Both the position numbers and the translations under genes were made by a program. A stretch of 64,000 bases of DNA, from the NCBI RefSeq assembly GCF_018687715.1, contig NC_056760.1, positions 42,292,501 through 42,356,500 of the forward strand. Direction: 5' to 3'. Below, piece after piece: positions 10,223-22,463 of this stretch; positions within the stretch are counted from its first letter, which is position 1; every line of letters starts with the position of its first letter. The notes below the pieces were generated by a model, which saw only the letters and a program-made list of their open reading frames with translations, did no database searches and was not told the origin of the DNA. Origin of the DNA: Carya illinoinensis (lineage: Eukaryota; Streptophyta; Magnoliopsida; Fagales; Juglandaceae).

Positions 10223-13200
10223 ATGGGAGTTCCACTCTTTTCATGGCTTTTCTTCATGATGACATTGCATTCACTTTTCCCAAGTTTCTGTGTGTATATG
10301 GCTTTTGGCCAGTCTCTCGGCGATCAACAATCCTTGTTGCTCCAATTGAAGAACAATCTCGTATTCGACAGAGAGGATTCGACAAAACTGGTGCACTGGA
10401 ATGAAAATACTGATTGTTGTTTGTGGGAAGGTGTAACCTGCAGTGAGGGACGTGTTATTGGTCTCGACTTGAGCAGCGAAGCAATCTCCGATGGACTGGA
10501 CGATTCAAGCAGCCTCTTCGGTCTTCAGCATCTGCAGAACCTCAATTTGGCAAATAACCACTTCAATTATCTACAGGAGTTTCCTTCTAAGCTCGACATG
10601 CTGACGAATCTGATTTACTTGAACCTATCACATGCTGGCTTTGGAGGTCAGATTCCAATTGCGATTTCGCGCTTGACAAGGTTGGTTGTTCTTGATTTAT
10701 CTTCGCGATCGTCACCATGTGCGTCCTATAAACGGTCATGCGATGATGAAATGCCATTGATAAAACTTGAGAATCCAAATCTTAAGATGCTCGTTCAGAA
10801 CCTTTCTGAGCTTATAGAAATTCATCTTGATGTCGTTAAAATATCAGCACCAGGGAATGAGTGGTGCGAAGCCTTGTCTTCTTCACTGCCAAATCTGAGA
10901 GTGTTGAGCTTGTCAAATTGTCATCTTTCAGGCCCTCTTGATCCATCCTTACTTAAGCTTCAGGCCCTTGTGAGTATAAATCTCAAAGGCAACCACCTCT
11001 CTACTTCAGTTCCAGAGTTCTTGGGAGATTTCAAAAGCTTGAGGTACTTGTTTCTTAGTAATTCTGGGTTGAACGGCACATTTCCAAAAAAGATCTTCCA
11101 GTTACCAATGCTTGAGATTCTTGACTTGTCCGGAAATTATCTACTTGGAGGTTCATTGCCAGATTTTCCTTCGGATGGATCTCTCCGGACCCTTCTGCTT
11201 AGCAGAACAGAGTTTTCAGGTGTATTGCCAGATTCTTTTGGTAAGCTTACAATGTTATCCACAATAGATCTTTGGGGATGTAATTTCAGTGGATCGATCC
11301 CAGAGTCAATGTCAAGCCTCACTCAGCTAGTTTATTTGAGGCTCTCATACAACCATTTCTGCGGACCAATCCCAAAGTCAATGGCAAGCCTCACTCAGTT
11401 AGTTTATTTGGACCTCTCATACAACCATTTCAGCGAACCAATTCCATCGTTCAGCATGGCCACGAATTTGAAGATGATAGATCTTTCTAATAATGATCTT
11501 ACTGGCCATATTACTTCCACTGACTGGGCAATGTTTCAGAATCTAGAATTTCTCGACTTGGAGAACAACTTGCTTATGGGCAATATTCCAATTTCTCTGT
11601 TTTCCCTTCCATTACTTCGGAGATTAATACTTTCAAACAATAGTTTTTCTGGTCAACTCAATGAATTTTCTAATGTTTCTTCTGACAAACTGAGTGAAGT
11701 TTATTTGGATAGTAACAACTTGGAAGGGCCAATTCCTATGTCTGTCTTTGAACTTCGAGGTCTTTGGTTCCTTTCACTTGCTTCAAACAACTTTAATGGT
11801 TCCTTGAAACTTGATGATATGATTCAACAATTGAGTTCTCCCAAAAATCTTGATCTTCCGAGTCAGTTAAAAAATTTTACTGATTTCTTGAGAAACCAAT
11901 CTAACTTATACCACCTAGATCTTTCCAACAACCAGATTCACGGAGAGATACCCAGCTGGATTTGGATTCCTACTCTTAACTACTTAGATCTCTCTCATAA
12001 CTACTTTGTGACTCTACAAGGACCTTTAACCAATGCTTCTGGGATATACTCTCTGTACCTTCAGTCTAACCAGCTCCAGGGGCCATTGCCAGTTTTCATA
12101 GTAGATGCCTCTGTTTTGGATTTTTCAAGGAATAATTTCAGCTCTATACCAACTAACATTGATCACATCTTTAGAAATGTTGAGTTCTTGTCTCTTTCAA
12201 GCAATAAACTCAATGGAAGTATTCCTGCATCAATATGTAATATCTCAGAACTCCAAGTTCTAGATATGTCGAACAATTCCGTGAGTGGAACTATCCCCCA
12301 CTGCTTGTTTGAGATGGTAAATTTTCGGCCACTAGCGGTGCTGAACCTAGAGGGCAACAATCTCAGCGGAAAAATTTCTGATACATTTCCAGGCAATTGT
12401 AGCCTACATACCTTAACTCTTAATGGAAACCAACTAGAAGGAGGGCTACCAAAATCTCTGGATAATTGCAAATCCTTGCAAGTTTTAGACCTTGGGAATA
12501 ACCACATCCAAGATATCTTTCCATGTTACTTGAAGAACATATCCAGCTTGCGTGTTCTCGTTTTAAGATCGAACAAATTCTACGGGTCCATTGGTTGTCC
12601 AAGCCATAATGCAACGTGGCCAATGCTACAAATTATAGACTTGGCTTCGAACACTTTTAGTGGCAACCTTCCGAGTAACTCCTTGGCCGGATGGAAGGCA
12701 ATGACAATTGATGAAATTGGGGCCCAGTTAGAGCCTCGGCACCTGGGATTTCAAGGGTATTATCAAGATACGGTAACAATTACCATGAAAGATCAAGAGC
12801 TGAAGCTGGAGAAGATCCTAACTATCTTTACATCCATTGACTTTTCGTGCAACAATTTCGATGGGCATATACCTGAAGAACTAGGAGGACTCAAATACCT
12901 ACATATTCTCAATTTGTCACAAAATGCATTCACTGGCCAAATTCCATCAACTCTGGCAAAATTGAGTAAGCTCGAGTCATTAGACCTATCTGGTAACGAG
13001 CTCACAGGAGAGATTCCTCAACAACTTGCAGATGGTCTTATTTTCCTCTCTGTCATCAACCTTTCATTCAACCAACTGGTGGGAAGGATTCCACGGATCA
13101 AGCAATTTGCTACATTTTCGGAAACATCCTATGAAGGGAATAAAGGATTATGTGGCTTTCCATTGAAAGAAAATTGCAGTGGTGATGGAGTGCCTCCAAT

Positions 13201-13447
13201 ATTTGAAGAAACTCATTCCAACTCAGAGATTGTGGTTGACTGGAACTACCTGAGTGCTGAATTGGGTTTTGTTTTTGGTTTTGGGATTGTCATTGTGCCA
13301 TTGATGTTTTGGAAGAGGTGGAGGTTTTGGTATTCTAAAAAGATTGATGACATTCTTTTTAAGATCTTTCCCAAGCTGTATCTTGGAAAAGAATACCGTC
13401 GCAAGCCAATGCACAGAAATCAAGCTGGGAGGAGACATCAAGGATAG
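10223..13447 (+). CDS. Leucine-rich-repeat receptor-like protein (Ve1/Cf-9 class), intact
   Basis: A single-exon 1074-aa plasma-membrane receptor lacking a kinase; members of this class sense extracellular pathogen or developmental ligands and signal through SOBIR1/BAK1-type partners (family knowledge). Visible order: hydrophobic signal peptide (about 1-31, ending AFGQ), LRR N-cap with CCLWEGVTC (about 67-75), a long run of extracellular LRRs, a non-LRR island at about 826-872 (IGAQLEP...DTVTIT), a few closing LRRs, the C-terminal cap GNKGLCGFPLKENC, an acidic juxtamembrane stretch (EETHSNSEIVVDW), one membrane helix (about 1010-1031, LGFVFGFGIVIVPLMFW) and a short basic tail. Length and order fit the family. 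The start is the first in-frame ATG and lies just before the signal peptide. No broken codon is seen. The near-identical sister at 42715 is damaged. Confidence 0.93.
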   Translation: MGVPLFSWLFFMMTLHSLFPSFCVYMAFGQSLGDQQSLLLQLKNNLVFDREDSTKLVHWNENTDCCLWEGVTCSEGRVIGLDLSSEAISDGLDDSSSLFGLQHLQNLNLANNHFNYLQEFPSKLDMLTNLIYLNLSHAGFGGQIPIAISRLTRLVVLDLSSRSSPCASYKRSCDDEMPLIKLENPNLKMLVQNLSELIEIHLDVVKISAPGNEWCEALSSSLPNLRVLSLSNCHLSGPLDPSLLKLQALVSINLKGNHLSTSVPEFLGDFKSLRYLFLSNSGLNGTFPKKIFQLPMLEILDLSGNYLLGGSLPDFPSDGSLRTLLLSRTEFSGVLPDSFGKLTMLSTIDLWGCNFSGSIPESMSSLTQLVYLRLSYNHFCGPIPKSMASLTQLVYLDLSYNHFSEPIPSFSMATNLKMIDLSNNDLTGHITSTDWAMFQNLEFLDLENNLLMGNIPISLFSLPLLRRLILSNNSFSGQLNEFSNVSSDKLSEVYLDSNNLEGPIPMSVFELRGLWFLSLASNNFNGSLKLDDMIQQLSSPKNLDLPSQLKNFTDFLRNQSNLYHLDLSNNQIHGEIPSWIWIPTLNYLDLSHNYFVTLQGPLTNASGIYSLYLQSNQLQGPLPVFIVDASVLDFSRNNFSSIPTNIDHIFRNVEFLSLSSNKLNGSIPASICNISELQVLDMSNNSVSGTIPHCLFEMVNFRPLAVLNLEGNNLSGKISDTFPGNCSLHTLTLNGNQLEGGLPKSLDNCKSLQVLDLGNNHIQDIFPCYLKNISSLRVLVLRSNKFYGSIGCPSHNATWPMLQIIDLASNTFSGNLPSNSLAGWKAMTIDEIGAQLEPRHLGFQGYYQDTVTITMKDQELKLEKILTIFTSIDFSCNNFDGHIPEELGGLKYLHILNLSQNAFTGQIPSTLAKLSKLESLDLSGNELTGEIPQQLADGLIFLSVINLSFNQLVGRIPRIKQFATFSETSYEGNKGLCGFPLKENCSGDGVPPIFEETHSNSEIVVDWNYLSAELGFVFGFGIVIVPLMFWKRWRFWYSKKIDDILFKIFPKLYLGKEYRRKPMHRNQAGRRHQG

Positions 13448-15084
13448 CAAGGAGGAGCAATCAATCAGGTGTATCAAACTTATCTCTCTTTCTCAATATC
13501 AAGGAGAATAAAAACTTGTATGTTATTTGAGTGTTGTCTAAGTGTGTGATGTTTTCTATATATGTTGCTGAGATTACTTTTCTGAGATTATATTTTGCTT
13601 TGTTGGTGCGTGACTTAAGAGATTATATTTGGTTGAACATCTTGATGATCTTCTAATCTTCACTTACGCTCGTCGCTCTCATTAATTTGTTTATATATTA
13701 GTGATGGAAAATCTCATGAAATTTGGTCAAACTAAGAGAAATAATCTATACCGTCTTTACCTTTCTAAAATTATAATAGAAAAGAGATTTGGAAAAAAAA
13801 ATATATATTAATTTTTTATTTTATAACTTTTATTTTAATTATATCTTTATTTAATTAGATGATTTGGCTAAATATGAGTACTAAAGTATTTTAAACTATA
13901 TTAATTTTAAAAGATAAAATTTAATTATAAGGAATAAGGATTGTAATCATACGTGACTCATCATCGATATGAACAAACCGCCAATTCACTGAAGTCGATT
14001 GAAATGAAAAGGAAAAAAAAAAAAAATCTAATTCCACGTATGAACCGTAGAAATTAAATATAGATCAAGCATAACTTACATGGACTTCGGCCCAAAAGAA
14101 TCCTAAAGGTGAGAGCATGCGAATGATAATAATTTTGGTGTCTTTTTTCGGTCAGGAGAACTTCAAAGCGTTTTCTATAAAAATTGTAACTTCTGATCAA
14201 TAAGATCGAAGTTAAGATGTAATTTCATAGCACCACGTCAACAATCTAATTAAAAATATAAATATTTATAATACTATAAAAAATGTAAATAAAAATAAAG
14301 ATGATATTTTTAAACAAAAGATATTATATATAAAAATCAGAAAAATGAAAACCATTTTCAACATTTTAATTTGTAAGTTTATTTAATAAGTTTTTCTTTT
14401 TAGTTTTTAATCTTTTATTTTTTAAATATAGTTACTAATTAGCTTTTAGTTTTAATGTTTTTATTTCTTAGTTATTTGCTGCAATTTTTTGGCACATCCA
14501 ATATTAAGTTTTTTTTTTTTTTTTTTTATTGACGTGGCTAATGAGGTATTACGTAAGACAATAATATCATATTTTATCTCTATTAATACAAAAGACATTA
14601 AAAAATCATGAAATTTCTTTATCACAGGATGCAAACTTAGGGAATTATTTTACATTTAACCAAACAATTTCAAAAGACTTTGACATTAAAAACTCGAAAG
14701 TTGTCAATAATATTATGCTTTTTTCATATTGCCATGAAACATTGAAACTGCCTACCATTTAAGGGTCCATTGTTGAGACAGAATGAAATCCTTGCAACCT
14801 TGGAAAAATAGAAAAAGTTGAAGAGGCACGCAAAAGTTTTGGCAAAGATTTGTGAAAGCTAAGCTCTAGCAATAACAAATTGCTAGCGATAACAAATTGA
14901 AATCATTTTATGCACAGGAGCCACCAAGTTGTGTAGGCAATTTTTTACGCTTCCATAGCTGCCTGTAAAGTGTTCATGCAATCGCAAACCGTAAACCCAA
15001 CGGCGAGGCTTTACATCCATGAACACAGTTACTCACACTCTGAAAACTAGTCCAATATGAAGCCAACTCTTTGCCACTTCTTCT
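13448..15084. other. 3' flank of the RLP gene and spacer
   Basis: It begins with a probable 3' UTR (AATAAAA at about 13507) and continues as AT-rich DNA without genes. It is conserved with 45886-48075 in block B, where a 459-bp element is inserted in the equivalent of about 14750. Confidence 0.6.
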
Positions 15085-15168
15085 GTGCCCAATTCTACAA
15101 TTTTTCCTCACTTGAGCTTTCTATTGTTTTCATTCTTTATTGTGTGGGTGTTCTCATTGCAAGCTAGA

Positions 15169-17990
15169 ATGAAAATTCCATTCTTTACTTGGCTTTTCTT
15201 GATACCCATAGTCTCTGGTCAGTGTTTGGATGACCAGAAATCCTTGTTGCTCCAATTGCATAATAGTCTCCAATTTGGCAACGCTTCCTCCACAAAACTG
15301 GTGCATTGGAATCAATGTGTCGATTGCTGTTTGTGGAAAGGAGTGTACTGTAGCCAGGGACGTGTTATTGGTCTAGACTTAAGTAGTGAATCAATCTCTG
15401 CTAGGCTTGACAATTCAAGTAGCCTTTTCAGTCTTCAATACCTCTAGAATCTGAATTTGGCATATAACAATTTGATATGCTTGAACCTTTCAAATGCTGG
15501 CTTTGCAGGGTAGATTCCAATTGCGATTTCGCGCTTAACAAGCTTGGTCATTCTTGATTTATCTACCTTTTACTTCCCTGTATTGAAACTTGAGAATCCA
15601 ACTCTACACATGCTGGTTTGAAATCTCAGGGAGATTATGGAACTTCATCTTGATGGTATAAACATGTCAGCACAAGGGAATGAGTGGTGCCAAATTATAT
15701 CATCTTCACTACCAAATCTAAAAGTGTTGAGCTTGTCAAATTGTCATCTTTCGGGCCCTTTTCATTCTTCCTTACTGAAGCTTCAATCTCTATCGATTAT
15801 TCGTCTGGATAATAACAATTTGTCTACTCCTATGCCAGAGTTCTTTGCAAAGTTCAAAAACTTGACTTCATTATCTCTCACTACTTCTGGGTTGTATGAT
15901 ACATTTCTAGAAAATATCTTCCAGGTACCAACACTAGAGATTCTTGATTTATCTAATAATCCACTACTGCATGGTTCCTTGCCTGATTTTCCTCGTAATA
16001 GATCTCTTAGAATCCTGGTGCTTAGAAAGACAAAATTTTCAGGGACATTGTCTGATTCTATTGCTAACCTTACTATGTTGTCCAGAATTGATCTTTCAGG
16101 CTGCAATTTCCATGGATCAATCCCATGCTCAATGGCAAATCTTACCCAATTGCTCTATTTGGATATATCAATGAACTATTTCACTAGATTAATTCCATCA
16201 TTCAGCATGGCCAAGAATCTGACCGAAATGAACCTTTCTCACAATCATTAATTGGTCAAATTACTTGTGAACCTTGACTTGCGTAACAATTCACTGGATG
16301 GGAGTATCCCACTTTCTCTGTTTCCCTTCCATCATTACAGAAACTACAACTTTCCAACAACCAATTTTCAGGGCAACTAATGAGTATGTGAAAGTGCATT
16401 CTAAATATCCTATTATTGGACTAAAATGCTAAAATATGAATAGAAATCATAGGAATTAATGTATATTCTTAAATTGAATTTCTATTTACGTTGAGATACT
16501 CCTAAGTAGTTTTTTTTTTATATTTAATTTCAGAGTTTATAAAAGAGTAAGTCAAGTCCAGTCAAATTTAAAAGAGGACATTCATGGGGTTTGAGAGCAA
16601 TTTGGAAGAAAAGAAAAAGAAAAAAATCACAAAATGAAACCACAAGAAGTCCAAGTCTGAAATTCGCTAGGAGACAGTCTAGACATACTTTAGTCTTTTG
16701 ACTATATCTTTTTTACTCACATATCGGATTGATGCGATTCTTGATGCATTAGAAACCTATCTTAAAGGGCTATAACTTTGTCTCTAATAAGGATTTCCAA
16801 ATTAGAACTCCTGAAGGGCATACGTGGTTGTCAAGATAAGTTCTAAAATTTAGACTTTTTTTTTATGTGGAAATTAAGAGGACATTAGGGTTTATTTCCT
16901 ACCCTATATAAGCATATCATTAGCACGAAATAGAGGAGGGGGAGGGGGCACAAGAGGCAGATCTGAAGAGAGGAGAAAATCACTTCCGTGGCCACCGTTC
17001 GCTTCAGTTTTCTCTGAAGATTTTTGTTGTCTAGTATATTTATGGGTAACTAAATTCTCAAGTAGGGTTAGGGATGAACTTGCACATTAGATGGTATTTA
17101 TAATTTATTTTTAATTCATGTATTTGATTTTCAATTGCTAAAATTCTTTTGTTTTATCATTCTCAATTCATCGTTGATGTTTTCTTTTCCGAATAATGAT
17201 AGAATTTATTCTATTTATGGATTCAGTCATACTTTTTCTATTGAATGGATTAGTTCTTTGATTATGTTTGGATCAATTATTTATCTATATTGATTTAGTT
17301 TTTTGCTGCAATATCGCTCTCTGTATATATTTTTGTCGTTGGATTTTCTTAATAGGAGTAGTAATTTACGTATTTTAAAAGTGGTAAATAATTTTTCAAA
17401 GGGTTAAATTTCATTTAATTTTAGTTTATAAATTTATACCTTCCGATTGGGAATTTCATAAATTGAGTTCCTAATTGAGTTATCCAATGAATTAAGAATA
17501 ATTAAAATACCGAATTTGTGCAAGGGTTCCCGACGCTCTACTATTCGTCAAATTTGAGTACTTTTTCTGTTAATCACTTTGTTTCACTTTAATTTACATT
17601 TAAAATTAATCTTTGTTCTCCATTACTTATTTAATATTTTTCTTTAGTTTATTTGTTCCTCTTGCTATTCTTTTAATTTGTCTCCCTATGGAATTGACAC
17701 TCCAAAGCTGTGCTACAACTACCACATTATTCTTTGGACGTAATCAGCAACTGCATCCATTTTTCGACGTCGCTTCCTTGAGAATTGTGGACCTTAGCTC
17801 CAGTCGACTTTAGGGGCAACTCTCCATTCTCCCACATGTTGCCACATACTTGAATTTTTTTAGGAAAAATTTCAGCGGTGTCATTCCAGCTAGTATTGGT
17901 AAGTCCCTTATTTTTGCTTATTTCTTCTCTCTTTCAAACAATAAGTTCTGTGGTGTAGAAACAAACAGAGTGACAATTCCATAATGGATA
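15169..17990 (+). pseudogene. Degenerate LRR receptor-like protein, block A copy
   Basis: An RLP paralogue with signal peptide (MKIPFFTWLFLIPIVSG), N-cap (CCLWKGVYC) and LRRs related to the intact gene. It has in-frame stops at 15445 (TAG), about 15510 (TAG) and 15619 (TGA), a frameshift ending the 15637-16251 frame, and a deletion just after that. Coding similarity stops near 16386 at an LTR-like insertion and resumes from about 17727 to 17990 (ASLRIVDLSSSRL, KNFSGVIPASIG). The island, C-terminal LRRs and membrane helix are missing. The two TAG stops are absent in the block B copy; the TGA and the frameshift are shared. Confidence 0.88.
16387..17726 (+). mobile_element. LTR-like insertion within the degenerate RLP (block A)
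   Basis: About 1.34 kb starting TGTGAAAGTGC, with a TATA-like CCTATATAAGC at about 16903 and a 3' end of the wording seen at Ty3/Tat LTR ends (GACACTCCAAAGCTGTGCTAC, split here as GACACTCCAAAG then CTGTGCTAC). There is no coding sequence. I could not find a clean target duplication, and some RLP sequence at the junction is missing, so the exact edges are uncertain. Block B has the same insertion. Confidence 0.5.
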
Positions 17991-18187
17991 TTTCATGCAA
18001 TGTCACAGAAAGAATTCATTCATACATAGTACTCTTTGTTTCGTATTCATTCCTTGTAAATTGCCAGAAGGCGGATACAGCTTTTATAGGCATATTTCTA
18101 GCCTATTTACATGAAGGAAAATTACATATTTGCACCCACATAATCATTCTAGAGTATTCTACAATTGCTTTTTTTTTTTTTATCTAT

Positions 18188-18370
18188 AGATTTTTGTTGT
18201 CCATTATATTTATGGGTAACTAAATTCTCAAGTAGGGTTAGGGATGAACAAGCACATTAGATAGTATTTTTAATTGATGTATTTGATTTTCAATTATTAA
18301 AACTCTTTTGTTTTATCATTCACAATTCATTGTTGATATTTTCTTCTCCGAATATTTAATTTTAATTTTA
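18188..18370 (+). repeat. Second, partial copy of the same LTR sequence
   Basis: The segment from ATTTTTGTTGTCCATTATAT onward repeats the LTR-like sequence at about 17020-17200 (TTTATGGGTAACTAAATTC, GGGTTAGGGATGAAC). A poly-T run precedes it at about 18171. Confidence 0.6.
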
Positions 18371-20039
18371 ATATATAATTGAATATTTTATTTGATTAAG
18401 TTATTTAGTATGTATTTATTTAGTTAGAATATTTGACACGTTCTTCTATAAGTGTTAGTGACGATTCATACTTCGTATAGGTATCGTACTACAAAGTGAA
18501 ATCCAATAAGAAGCACAATGAGGTAAGTAATTTGATTACAAATTAGGATCATTACATGTCAGTTTAGATAAGTTATTATTAAAGCTAATTCTTGATAGCC
18601 CCTTTTAAGTATCTCGCATGTCACAATTTATGCAAACATATCATCTAGCATAGCAAACGATCATGTCATTCATCATCATGTTTTGATTCAAAAATTATAA
18701 ATACAGTCTATAACCCGTGTAATGCATGGATCATTATTTATGCTGAATTTTATAACTAAATGGTTCAACAACTAGTAATAAAACGTATATCAATATATAA
18801 AATGAAACATACATAAATAAAAGAGTTCACTTTACCAATAAATATTTTATGGTCAATTTACAATATTAAAAATGTAATATATATATATATATGTTTGTTC
18901 AATATAAAATAATGTAAAATAGATACAAGTAGTATGAAACACGATTGTTCAGTTAATATTTTTTTTTTAGATTTTTCTCCTCTTGGATGATGTAGCCTGA
19001 GATTTATGATTCTCTTCCTTTGTATTTGAGTTGATGTCGAGCTCGATGTCTACAATAATTTTCAGAAATAAAGTTAATATCGTTAATAAATGTCTATATA
19101 TAAAACGTTAATTTTAATCATTATATTTCCATTAAAGTATAATATAGCAATCTATTGTTCAATAAATGATAAATGATTGAACACCTTAACAAATGATAAA
19201 TGATGTTAAATATAAGTCCACATCAATTCTACTAAAAAACTAATTATATTACAGGTCATAGAGTATAATTTACTCACTAGACTCTCAAACTCGAATTTGC
19301 CTAACCAACAAGAAAAGCTAATGCATATCAACAGCCAATAAGTAGTAAATATCAAAAGGGGAAAAATGGATTAAAACTAAGAGGTGCAGAATGTGTTTAA
19401 CCATTATATGTAATCTTGAAAAATAATTAAATAAAACGGAAAGAGATTGGAAAGTACTGTTATAGATACAAGACAGTACCAATTTATTGCATATATTGTT
19501 CAATATATGTCGACAAATATAATTAAATATGAGTTCTTGCAACCTACCAATTTTATAAGAAGTGAGATGCGTTTGAAAATATTCCACTCAAATAAAATAA
19601 AATAAAAAATATCCAGAATAATTGCACCTCTTCACTCTTTGCAAATAGACGGTTTGAAACTTTGGTATGCACCGCTTGACTTTGCAGTTAAACGGTTTGC
19701 TGGTTTATAAGGTGTACAAATTAATTTTCAAAGGGGCTTTGAAAATGAATCGACTGTTTGAAAACTATCTGAGGCAATCTGTTCAAACTAATCAATAAAA
19801 ATCTTTTATTCATAATTTGTTTTTTTCTTTATGAATAATTATTCTTGATTTGCCTACCCATATAAAGCATGAAAGAAAGTTAGATTTGCACTTTCCCGGC
19901 ACTTTAAAAGAATAACAGTAGGACTGTAGAGACCCTTGGGTCCACCTTCATCAACTTTCGCAGATGTCTGATGATATAGAATGATCCACAGAAAATGTAA
20001 CTAAAACATCAGGATTACAAATCAGAAATTCAAAGAGGA
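18371..20039. other. AT-rich spacer, no gene seen
   Basis: Only AT-rich DNA with a short TA microsatellite (about 18879-18892) is visible. The stretch to 19459 is conserved in block B; 19460-21316 has no counterpart there because a LINE replaces it. Confidence 0.6.
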
Positions 20040-20830
20040 AAACAGATGAGCAAACGGAGGGTTAGAAGGAGGATCTGCAGAAGCACTTGCATGAGTTTGC
20101 AACTGCAGTTTAACCCACTAATGCCATGTAATCAAAAACCCCACCTTCCTCTTGGAATTTTTCTTAGAATGAGTCCTGTCCAGCCCATTGTCAACATTGC
20201 TTCCATCTGGAACAGTTTATGTTACAAAAGCATAATGATAGGAGTCTAAGCAAAGTGCCGAAGCATAGATCTCTCTTCGCCAAAAAATGCTGAATTTAGT
20301 ACCTAACCTGAAGTGATAAAAAAATTAGTAGATAACATTAACGTGTTAAAAGACATTGTATAGCTACTTCCGATATCGCATCGAGAGATTTAACACAAAT
20401 TGGAGTTCTGCAATACTCTTAATGACCAAGTTACCATTTTACTTGACTACAACTAAACTTGATTAGTCGGTACATGAATTGACCATGTGAAAACAAACGG
20501 AACGAAATAATGATTGTACATTAACTATAGCCCTCAGCCAACGTTGTTCATCTTCTATGCCAGCTCGACTGATCCCACCCAAGACCTTATATGCCTCTCT
20601 GAGTGCACCGCATCCACCCTAGCAGAGTAAATCTTCAACCCTGCCTCCAACGTGCAACTTGCCAATATCCATTAATTTATTTTTCACGAAAGCATTTCAA
20701 AACTTTTGAAAATTATTCTCTGCGTGGTTTTCTGCTTCAGCTGTGATAACCTCACTAAGATGATCTATAAGAGCCGATATTCCATTTCTACAATTAATGG
20801 CATCAACTATTTACAAAATTTTGCAGGAAT
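20040..20830 (-). pseudogene. Unrecognised antisense gene remnants
   Basis: On the minus strand two short stretches look coding: about 20830-20520 (for example KLHVGGRVEDLL, then GALREAYKVLGGISRAG after a stop) and about 20200-20040. Each has stops and cannot be joined into one frame. I do not recognise the protein. They lie just downstream, on the same strand, of the vWA-type remnant and may belong with it or be separate captured pieces. Confidence 0.3.
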
Positions 20831-21117
20831 GAAATCTGGAAACATCAACCCGTAAAGAGTAAAGAAAATCAATATAGAAACTTTACTCTTTATGATTTTT
20901 AAATATAGAAATATGGATAGATTTCGAAATCGAAATCTTTACGCAATCTTTACCCTGCGAAATCAACATAAAGAATAAAATCAACACAAATCTTCACACA
21001 AACTTGCACAGAAACTTCTAAAAAGTTAGAAATCATCTCTGCAAAATTTTTATGATTTCAAATTAGATGAAATCAGAGAAAATCAGAAATCACAAAGCCT
21101 TCGTACGCCCATCTGTA

Positions 21118-21405
21118 CCTATGTCTCCGTGACCGTTGGATAGAAGCATAATGCTGGCTATGGGGTTCCTCACCCGTCAATGTTCGAGTACTTTAGCGGC
21201 CTTCATGAGCGCATCGTTCAGGCAAGTTCTGTTCCCGATACAACCCATAGCCTCGACGATCTTTCTCGCCGATCTCCGACCTTTCGCAGAGTAGAGGCAA
21301 GGATGAGATAGATTCAAGGATGGGTTCTTTAAGCGGCTTATGAGCGCACCACTTGACCATTTGTTTTGAAGCGTGTCGACAAACCATTGCTCAATCTGCA
21401 ACTTT
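21118..21405 (-). pseudogene. vWA-domain (WAV3-type RING E3 ligase-like) gene fragment
   Basis: The minus-strand frame contains GRRSARKIVEAMG, CLNDALMKAAKVLE, then after one stop RNPIASIMLLSNG. This order matches the vWA domain of plant RING/vWA proteins of the WAV3 family. The stop falls within the conserved region, and there is no RING domain or C-terminal part, so this is a fragment. Block B keeps only the first part (61203-61300), cut by the LINE. Confidence 0.55.
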
Positions 21406-21609
21406 GCAAACCACCGCTTGACTTTGCATTTATTGGTTTGCTGGTTTGGTACAAATGAAACTTGGCTTTGCAGTTAAGCCGAATAGTGCGGGCTGAATGC
21501 CAAGTCATCAATTATAATTCGCGTAATGCGTAGACGGTTATTTATTTGAATTTTTTTAGATCTATATTTAGATATGCACTATACATAATTATTATATAAA
21601 TTCTCTAAA

Positions 21610-21835
21610 AATTAATAAGAGAAATGTTACACATCATTCCACACCACACATTTTATATATTAAAATATTATTATTTTTTTATTTATTTTTTATTTCATTT
21701 TATTCTTATTAAACTAATTAAATTATTCTATTTATCATCCACACACTACATATTTATTATAAAAAAAAATGAAAAAAAAAATTAAAATAAGTGTGGTGTG
21801 TGAAGTGTGAGGATGACAAGAAGAATTTTCCATAT
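21610..21835. repeat. MITE-like element with CACACCACAC ends
   Basis: An AT-rich unit with imperfect inverted ends: CATTCCACACCACACA on the left and TGTGGTGTGTGAAGTG on the right. The same unit is at about 61505-61715 in block B. Confidence 0.5.
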
Positions 21836-22463
21836 AGAAACATGATTAAATTAAAAATTAATTTAAAACTTTTTAAGCTTTTTATATAAAACTAATAATA
21901 TTATTATTTAAATATTCTTAACATATCTTCATTCTCAAATTATAACTTAGTGGAATAGTTATATTTTATCTAAATCTATTAAAACAAGCAGCAGAATACC
22001 AGTTCATAAAATAAATTAATCATCCTTAAATCGAATCCTTTATAGTTTATTCCTGTAATTTAATTATAAATCATTACTTAGTAATATATTTTAGCTACTA
22101 TAAAATATAAGTGTCATTCTCATAAAAATAATGTCCAAACTAAAACAAATTCAAGTAAAATCAAGTCCAAATCTTAAATGCAATCACTTTTTGTCATGAT
22201 TTAGAATTCAAGAGCAACAATGTAATAAAGTCTTCAAATTGGTACGTGGGTTATGTTTTACTAGAAAGGCTAGATAGTATTTTTGTAATAATTTTAACTC
22301 TATATGTGTCTCACAGAAAAGTTAGTGGCAAATCTTAATCTTGAAAAGTATAAAGTGTTATTTTAAAGAAAATGATAGTATGATTATTAAATATACTCAC
22401 CAAATACGTCTACTAATATATATTTATTTTTATGTTTTATTTTTTGTTAACGACTAAGAATGT

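Noticed and set aside
12163..12507. Minus-strand frames within the RLP genes
   Set aside because: Antisense shadows of the LRR coding sequence, repeated wherever the LRR sequence repeats.
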